DNA of 10,786 nucleotides from Chloroflexota bacterium (lineage in GTDB: Bacteria; Chloroflexota; Anaerolineae; Anaerolineales; UBA4823). Positions within the stretch are counted from its first letter, which is position 1; the number at the start of each line of letters is the position of its first letter. The notes beneath the pieces were generated by a model. The model did not search any database. It was not told where the DNA came from and saw nothing but the letters and a program-made list of their open reading frames with translations. The stretch covers positions 1 through 10,786 of the forward strand of contig DAOVCZ010000044.1 of assembly GCA_030669775.1 (NCBI GenBank), written 5' to 3'. Of the stretch, positions 7,149 through 10,786 are shown in pieces. The position numbers and the translations under genes were made by a program.

Positions 7149-8411
7149 ATGGATAAGAGGTCTATTCAAACAGGCGAGACGCCTAAGATTACCCTGAATG
7201 TATCTGGGAATCTATCAGTGAAAGGCTGGGACAAGCTCGAGGTGGTTGCCAAATGCTCTTCACCAGACGATCTTGTGGTGGATGTCCAGGATGATGTGAT
7301 CAGTGTCAATTGCCGGAATAATTGCAGTTTGCGCATTCCATATCGAACTGTCATCCAGGCCAGCCAGATCAAGGGAGATGCGACTTTTAAATCCGTTGAA
7401 GGAGAGATATCCATTACGCAAATATCGGGAAATCTGTCTCTACGCAGCGTAGGTAGTGTCACTATCGGTACAGTGAACGGGAATCTAGCAGCAAAGAATG
7501 TTGATGGCAGCATCGCGCTTGAAAAATGCCAGGGAAATGTCTCTGTTCGAGATATCCAAGGCGATTTAATGATTGAAGAAAGTGTTTCAGGGAATCTGAC
7601 CCTGAAGGAGATCGATGGCAGCGCCAAAGCGCATGCCCGTGGAAATGTGAATGTAGAGTTAGATCCTTCTCCGGAAAGCAGCTATGATTTACAGGCAAAA
7701 GGGAACCTTTCCTGCCGCCTCCCAGCCGATGCGAGCGTGAAAGTTGATATTTTAAGCGGCTCAAAAATTGCTGTCAAAATGCCAGATATTGAAGTGCCAT
7801 CCCAAATTAAGGCTCCCTTCGATTTGACCCTGGGAGATGGGGATGCAAATCTTACCCTCAGCGCAGCGGGAAATGTTAGTCTCGCCAGCCGGCCGGCGGA
7901 TTGGGATATGGGTGAATTCGAAGTCGAGATTGGTGATGATTTTGAACTCATGGCTGAGTCGCTCAATGAGCAGATCTCCTCCCAGATCGAAGCCCAAATG
8001 GAGATGATGGAAGAGGAATTACAGCACCAATTGGACACGCTATCCTTTTCATTGGAAAAGACTGCGATGAGCGCAGAGCAGGCTGAACGGATTGCAGAGC
8101 GGGCCAGGGAGGCCAGCGAACGGGCAAACCGGCGTGCGCAGGAGAAAATCAGGCGTTCCCAAGAGAAAGTGCAGCGGAAGCTTGAAGCTTCCCGGCTGCG
8201 GGCTGAGAGAAAAGCCCGCGCTGCAGAACGAGCCGCCCGTGACCGCAGACGACGACTGGAACCCCTGGAACGACCGGTTCCACCAAAACGAGTCTCGGAA
8301 CCCGTGTCTGATGAAGAACGGTTGATGATCCTGCAATTGCTTGAACAAGGAAAAGTCACCCTAGAAGAGGCAGAACAATTACTAGCAGCCTTAGAAGGAA
8401 AGAGTGTCTGA
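7149..8411 (+). CDS. DUF4097 beta-repeat protein with Arg-rich coiled coil and C-terminal SHOCT-like hairpin
   Basis: A 420-residue protein of the YvlB/LiaX-like class. Residues about 14-246 are short beta-strand repeats of the DUF4097 type (SGNLSLRS, NGNLAAKN, QGNVSVRD, SGNLTLKE), expected to form a beta-solenoid. Residues about 266-370 are a long charged coiled coil, acidic and Gln-rich at first, then strongly basic (RAREASERANRRAQEKIRRS onward). A Pro-rich hinge leads to the SHOCT-like hairpin (about 387-417). There is no signal peptide or TM segment, so it is probably cytoplasmic. GGGGAGGA 8 nt upstream sets the start. In LiaX, a related protein, the helical domain is N-terminal and the beta domain C-terminal; here the order is reversed with a coiled coil between. 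The basic coil could touch nucleic acid or the acidic membrane face. It is probably a scaffold joining the regulator to the envelope partners. Confidence 0.88.
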   Translation: MDKRSIQTGETPKITLNVSGNLSVKGWDKLEVVAKCSSPDDLVVDVQDDVISVNCRNNCSLRIPYRTVIQASQIKGDATFKSVEGEISITQISGNLSLRSVGSVTIGTVNGNLAAKNVDGSIALEKCQGNVSVRDIQGDLMIEESVSGNLTLKEIDGSAKAHARGNVNVELDPSPESSYDLQAKGNLSCRLPADASVKVDILSGSKIAVKMPDIEVPSQIKAPFDLTLGDGDANLTLSAAGNVSLASRPADWDMGEFEVEIGDDFELMAESLNEQISSQIEAQMEMMEEELQHQLDTLSFSLEKTAMSAEQAERIAERAREASERANRRAQEKIRRSQEKVQRKLEASRLRAERKARAAERAARDRRRRLEPLERPVPPKRVSEPVSDEERLMILQLLEQGKVTLEEAEQLLAALEGKSV

Positions 8412-8414
8412 GGG
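8410..8414 (+). promoter_or_regulatory. Ribosome binding site deciding the 8422 start
   Basis: GAGGG, overlapping the stop codon of the preceding gene, lies 7 nt before the ATG at 8422. An in-frame GTG at 8404 inside the preceding gene has no such site. Confidence 0.75.
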
Positions 8415-8421
8415 TAATGCA

Positions 8422-9117
8422 ATGACAGAAAAGAGTGAGCGAATCCAAATTCTGGAAATGATCGAAAGCGGTGTGATCACTGCCACCGAAGGTGCTCGTT
8501 TGCTGCAGGCATTAGATACTGATGATCGATTAGAGGAAACGAATGATGTTGAATCAGTATTCTCCGCATCTGTTGAGGATTCAGGCACTGAAGGAGGGAC
8601 GAGATCGGCGGAAGATGTGGAGGGGGCTGGGACTATGAGTGGAGAAGTACTCGAGAATGTCTTTGAGCCAGAAATCGAGAAGTGGAGGCGCTGGTGGATG
8701 ATCCCCTTATGGATTGGTGTCGGGATCACTATCATCGCCAGCCTGCTGATGTTCTGGGCATATCAATCTACCGGGTTTAGTTTTTGGTTCGCTTGCGCCT
8801 GGCTGCCTTTTCTGCTGGGCGTCGCGGTGATGGCGATGGCCTGGGGTAGCCGATCAGCTCGATGGATGCACTTGAGAATTCAGCAAGAACCGGGGGAATG
8901 GCCAAGAACGATCGCATTTAGTTTCCCGCTTCCTTTACACTTTGCAGCTTGGTTTATGCGGACTTTCGGTCGTTTTATCCCCAAAGTAAATGAAATGGAA
9001 ATCGATTTTGACCAGTTAATCCAGGTCTTTGAGACCAGCACTACACCTGAAACACCTTTCTTTGTTGAAGTTGATGAAGGTGAAAATGGTGAAACAGTAC
9101 AGATCTATATTGGATGA
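8422..9117 (+). CDS. Two-TM membrane protein with N-terminal SHOCT-like hairpin
   Basis: A 231-residue inner-membrane protein. Residues about 3-32 are the SHOCT-like hairpin (RIQILEMIESGVITATEGARLLQAL). An acidic linker (about 33-87) follows, then a TM hairpin at about 92-113 and 119-141 with a very short loop, putting both ends in the cytoplasm. The soluble C-terminus (about 146-231) matches that of the next gene: RFIPKVNEMEIDFDQLIQVF here and QFAPEVGDLDFEQLKEML there, both ending in a (V/E)(Q/E)I(Y/F)I strand. It begins 10 nt after the previous stop. Inference: it is the membrane anchor or sensor of the module, recruiting hairpin-bearing partners through its N-terminus and the small paralog through its C-terminus. 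It lacks the catalytic motifs of known enzymes. The family has no function I can name. Confidence 0.86.
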   Translation: MTEKSERIQILEMIESGVITATEGARLLQALDTDDRLEETNDVESVFSASVEDSGTEGGTRSAEDVEGAGTMSGEVLENVFEPEIEKWRRWWMIPLWIGVGITIIASLLMFWAYQSTGFSFWFACAWLPFLLGVAVMAMAWGSRSARWMHLRIQQEPGEWPRTIAFSFPLPLHFAAWFMRTFGRFIPKVNEMEIDFDQLIQVFETSTTPETPFFVEVDEGENGETVQIYIG

Positions 9118-9134
9118 TCTGAGGAGGTATAGCC

Positions 9135-9515
9135 ATGGCAACAACAGAAGAACGAATGAAAATCCTCACCATGATTCGGGAGGGAAAGATCAGTGCTGAA
9201 GAAGGCGCCAAACTCTTATCGGCGCTCAGTGAGGATAAAAAAACCTCGCGGAGTCCTGCGACCAGAGCATCTGGGGAACCGCGCTGGTTCCGTGTGCGGG
9301 TGACCGATTTAGTCAGCGGAAAAACCAAGGTCAGTGTAAATATTCCCTTTGGATTGATGGAATGGGGTTTGCAGATTGGCGCTCAATTCGCTCCAGAGGT
9401 CGGTGATCTCGATTTTGAGCAGTTGAAGGAAATGCTGCAATCTGGTGTCGAAGGGAAGGTGATCGATGTCATTGACGAGGAAGATGGAGAGCACGTCGAG
9501 ATCTTTATTGATTAA
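9135..9515 (+). CDS. Small soluble protein: SHOCT-like hairpin plus a domain shared with the upstream membrane protein
   Basis: 126 residues, with GAGGAGG 7 nt before the ATG, the strongest ribosome site in the window. Residues about 4-33 are the SHOCT-like hairpin (ERMKILTMIREGKISAEEGA). A basic, Ser-rich linker follows (about 34-48). Residues about 50-126 are an alpha/beta domain starting WFRVRV and ending in an acidic strand, EDGEHVEIFID. This domain and the hairpin both match the flanks of the preceding protein, which looks like the same protein with a TM hairpin and acidic linker inserted. No signal or TM segment is present. The linker here is basic and the partner's is acidic, so the two may interact directly. 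Inference: a soluble counterpart that competes with or bridges to the membrane form. Function is unknown. Confidence 0.86.
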   Translation: MATTEERMKILTMIREGKISAEEGAKLLSALSEDKKTSRSPATRASGEPRWFRVRVTDLVSGKTKVSVNIPFGLMEWGLQIGAQFAPEVGDLDFEQLKEMLQSGVEGKVIDVIDEEDGEHVEIFID

Positions 9516-9530
9516 CCCGGGAGGTTCGAA

Positions 9531-10469
9531 ATGAGCGTGGAGACAATTGAAAAAACTTTCAGTTGCCCTGATTTACCACACCTGACTTTATCCAACATCC
9601 GTGGTTCAGTGAAGATCCAGCCTGGTGATAATGGAACGATCGCGGTAAAAGCTGCCAAGCATTATGATGCGGGTGATGAAGAAAATACCAAAATCGAGAT
9701 ATCTCAAGCGGCTGATGGATCAGTAGAAATCCACACTCGCTATGACCATATGGGTTTTCGTTTCTTCAGAAAATGGTACCCTTGCAAAGTTGATTATGAG
9801 GTACATGTTCCGAAAGAGTGTTCTCTAAAGGTAAGAGGAGTAAGCAACTCTGCCATAATTGAGGGTATTTCAGGAGAGTTAGACATATCCACGGTCAGTG
9901 GTGATATTGATTGTCGCTCATTGGCGGGTCAATTAAAAATTAAGACAGTTAGCGGAGATGTACGGGGTGAAGCGATATGCGGTTCTGCCCGATTGAATGC
10001 AGTTTCTGGGGATATCAGTTTGAAAAACAGCGATTTTCCAGCATTGCGAGGGAAAACGGTCAGCGGCGACCTGGTGATCGAAACACCCCTGGGTGATGGT
10101 CCTTATGACTTTAATTCAGTCTCCGGGGATATTATGTTAGACATCTCACCTGTGGATGGGGCGACTGTTTCATCCTCAAGTTTAAGTGGTGATGTGCGGA
10201 CATCTTTACCTTTTTCCCTTACCAGCCAGTCCAGGAATCGTCGCAGAATCGAAATCAAGGGCGGAGGAGTGGAAATCAACCACGGCAGTGTCTCGGGTGA
10301 CTTATTCTTAGATGGTGAGAATAATAACGGCGCCTCTGAGAATGAGCCTGAAGAGATACCCGGTGAAAATCGCTCGCAGACGCCAACGGATATCCTCGAG
10401 CGAGTCAATCGTGGGGAATTAAGTGTTGAACAGGCTTTGCAAGAAATTACCGGCAATTCTATTTCTTGA
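9531..10469 (+). CDS. DUF4097 protein with seven (V/L)SGD repeats and C-terminal SHOCT-like hairpin
   Basis: A 312-residue last gene of the operon, 15 nt after the previous stop, with GGGAGG 6 nt before the ATG. After an N-terminal beta region (about 9-100), the (V/L)SGD turn motif occurs at 122, 140, 158, 177, 197, 218 and 254, mostly 18-21 residues apart. Such a period fits one coil of a beta-solenoid (DUF4097, adhesin-like annotation). A polar Asn/Glu-rich linker (about 262-285) leads to a shortened SHOCT-like hairpin (TPTDILERVNRGELSVEQAL, about 285-304). There is no signal peptide despite the adhesin-type label, so a cytoplasmic scaffold role is more likely. Its repeats are more regular than in the other DUF4097 protein, and it lacks the coiled coil. 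It probably assembles with the other four hairpin proteins. The family call is firm; the role is inferred. Confidence 0.89.
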   Translation: MSVETIEKTFSCPDLPHLTLSNIRGSVKIQPGDNGTIAVKAAKHYDAGDEENTKIEISQAADGSVEIHTRYDHMGFRFFRKWYPCKVDYEVHVPKECSLKVRGVSNSAIIEGISGELDISTVSGDIDCRSLAGQLKIKTVSGDVRGEAICGSARLNAVSGDISLKNSDFPALRGKTVSGDLVIETPLGDGPYDFNSVSGDIMLDISPVDGATVSSSSLSGDVRTSLPFSLTSQSRNRRRIEIKGGGVEINHGSVSGDLFLDGENNNGASENEPEEIPGENRSQTPTDILERVNRGELSVEQALQEITGNSIS

Positions 10470-10490
10470 GCACTGATTAGAGAAATTTAA

Positions 10491-10784
10491 GTTATTCCCA
10501 CCACCAAAAAGTGCGATTTTGTGAATCCATTCCTTGTAAACCATGTCATAGGTACCGAACTTATCATTGGTGGCGCTGACCACGACCCAATCGCCATCAT
10601 TTGAAAATTCTACATAACTTGTCCAGGCTTTATAGAAGGATCAATCCGGTCGAGTTGATAATAATTTTCAAGTGAGTAAATTACTGCACCTTTTTTAGGA
10701 TTTGCCTAACAATCCGACCACTTTAACAACTTGGAAGGGGTGAAAATATACTGCCGATTTGCGCTTAATTAATGCAATGTAATC
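10491..10784 (-). pseudogene. Decayed beta-propeller-like gene remnant, three frames
   Basis: The last 317 nt hold no intact gene. Reading the minus strand from the edge gives three protein-like segments in successive frames. First, 10784-10698 includes YFHPFQVVKVVGLLGK and then a stop. Second, 10705-10613 includes GAVIYSLENYYQLDRID. Third, 10640-10491 includes VEFSNDGDWVVVSATND. The third resembles a WD40/PD40 blade (compare VxFSPDGxxLVSGSxD). Two shifts, one at an A6 run (T6 on the plus strand, 10691-10696) and one near 10640, would join them. The frame then runs antisense into the end of the DUF4097 gene, so the 3' end is lost or truncated. The family assignment is tentative; the segments are short and no search was possible. 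Confidence 0.42.
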
Positions 10785-10786
10785 CA

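Noticed and set aside
7682..8422. Long open frame on the minus strand, rich in Ser, Ala and Arg
   Set aside because: It is antisense to the coiled-coil part of the DUF4097 gene. Its odd composition is what the repetitive Glu/Arg/Ala codons give on the other strand, and it has no ribosome site or recognisable domain.
10469..10515. GCACT ... AGTGC pair after the last gene, followed by GATTTT
   Set aside because: The loop would be over 35 nt and the stem is only 5 nt; not credible as the operon terminator.
1..10786. CRISPR arrays, insertion sequences, tRNA or rRNA genes
   Set aside because: Reading through showed no regularly spaced direct repeats, no transposase-like product and no recognisable RNA gene in the gaps.

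Overview
The window carries two forward-strand gene blocks and a short decayed remnant at the right edge. Base composition is moderate, with no strong codon break between the blocks. LysM/M23 cell-wall proteins in tandem next to a DUF2089 / DUF4097 / SHOCT-like operon suggest a Chloroflexota bacterium, probably Anaerolineae. This is inferred from gene content; no rRNA or marker gene is present to settle it.

Block 1 (1-6351) is a tandem array of four paralogous exported cell-wall proteins. Each has an N-terminal export signal or lipobox, a short Pro/Thr- or Gly-rich linker, one LysM domain, a conserved all-helical middle domain of about 200 residues, and a C-terminal M23 metallopeptidase domain. 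The zinc-site layout is that of the beta-lytic/LasA branch: GPH-x12-D-F-A-P, a catalytic-type His 53 residues further on, and HxH. All predicted ligands are intact in all four copies. The helical domain resembles lytic transglycosylases, but a Gln sits where the catalytic Glu would be expected. Genes 1-3 are packed with a 17-nt overlap and a 4-nt gap. Gene 4 follows after 112 nt and may have its own promoter with an almost leaderless transcript. Copies 2 and 4 look like lipoproteins; copies 1 and 3 have a plain hydrophobic anchor or signal.

Block 2 (6453-10469) is one clear operon. A near-perfect SigA-type promoter (TTGACA, 16 nt, extended TGc-TATAAT) holds a perfect 6-5-6 dyad in its spacer. 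It drives six genes with short gaps and strong Shine-Dalgarno sequences: a 72-aa unknown; a DUF2089 zinc-ribbon/HTH regulator; a DUF4097 beta-repeat protein with an Arg-rich coiled coil; a two-TM membrane protein; a small soluble partner sharing the membrane protein's C-terminal domain; and a second DUF4097 protein with seven (V/L)SGD repeats. Five of the six carry the same roughly 30-residue SHOCT-like helical hairpin, at the N-terminus in two and the C-terminus in three. The simplest reading is a self-assembling, autoregulated envelope-stress module related to the YvlB (Bacillus) / LiaX (Enterococcus) families. The hairpin would be the shared docking piece, and the cell-wall hydrolases upstream fit an envelope theme.

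The last 317 nt (10470-10786) hold no intact gene. Read on the minus strand they give three consecutive protein-like segments in three frames, consistent with a decayed beta-propeller-like gene.
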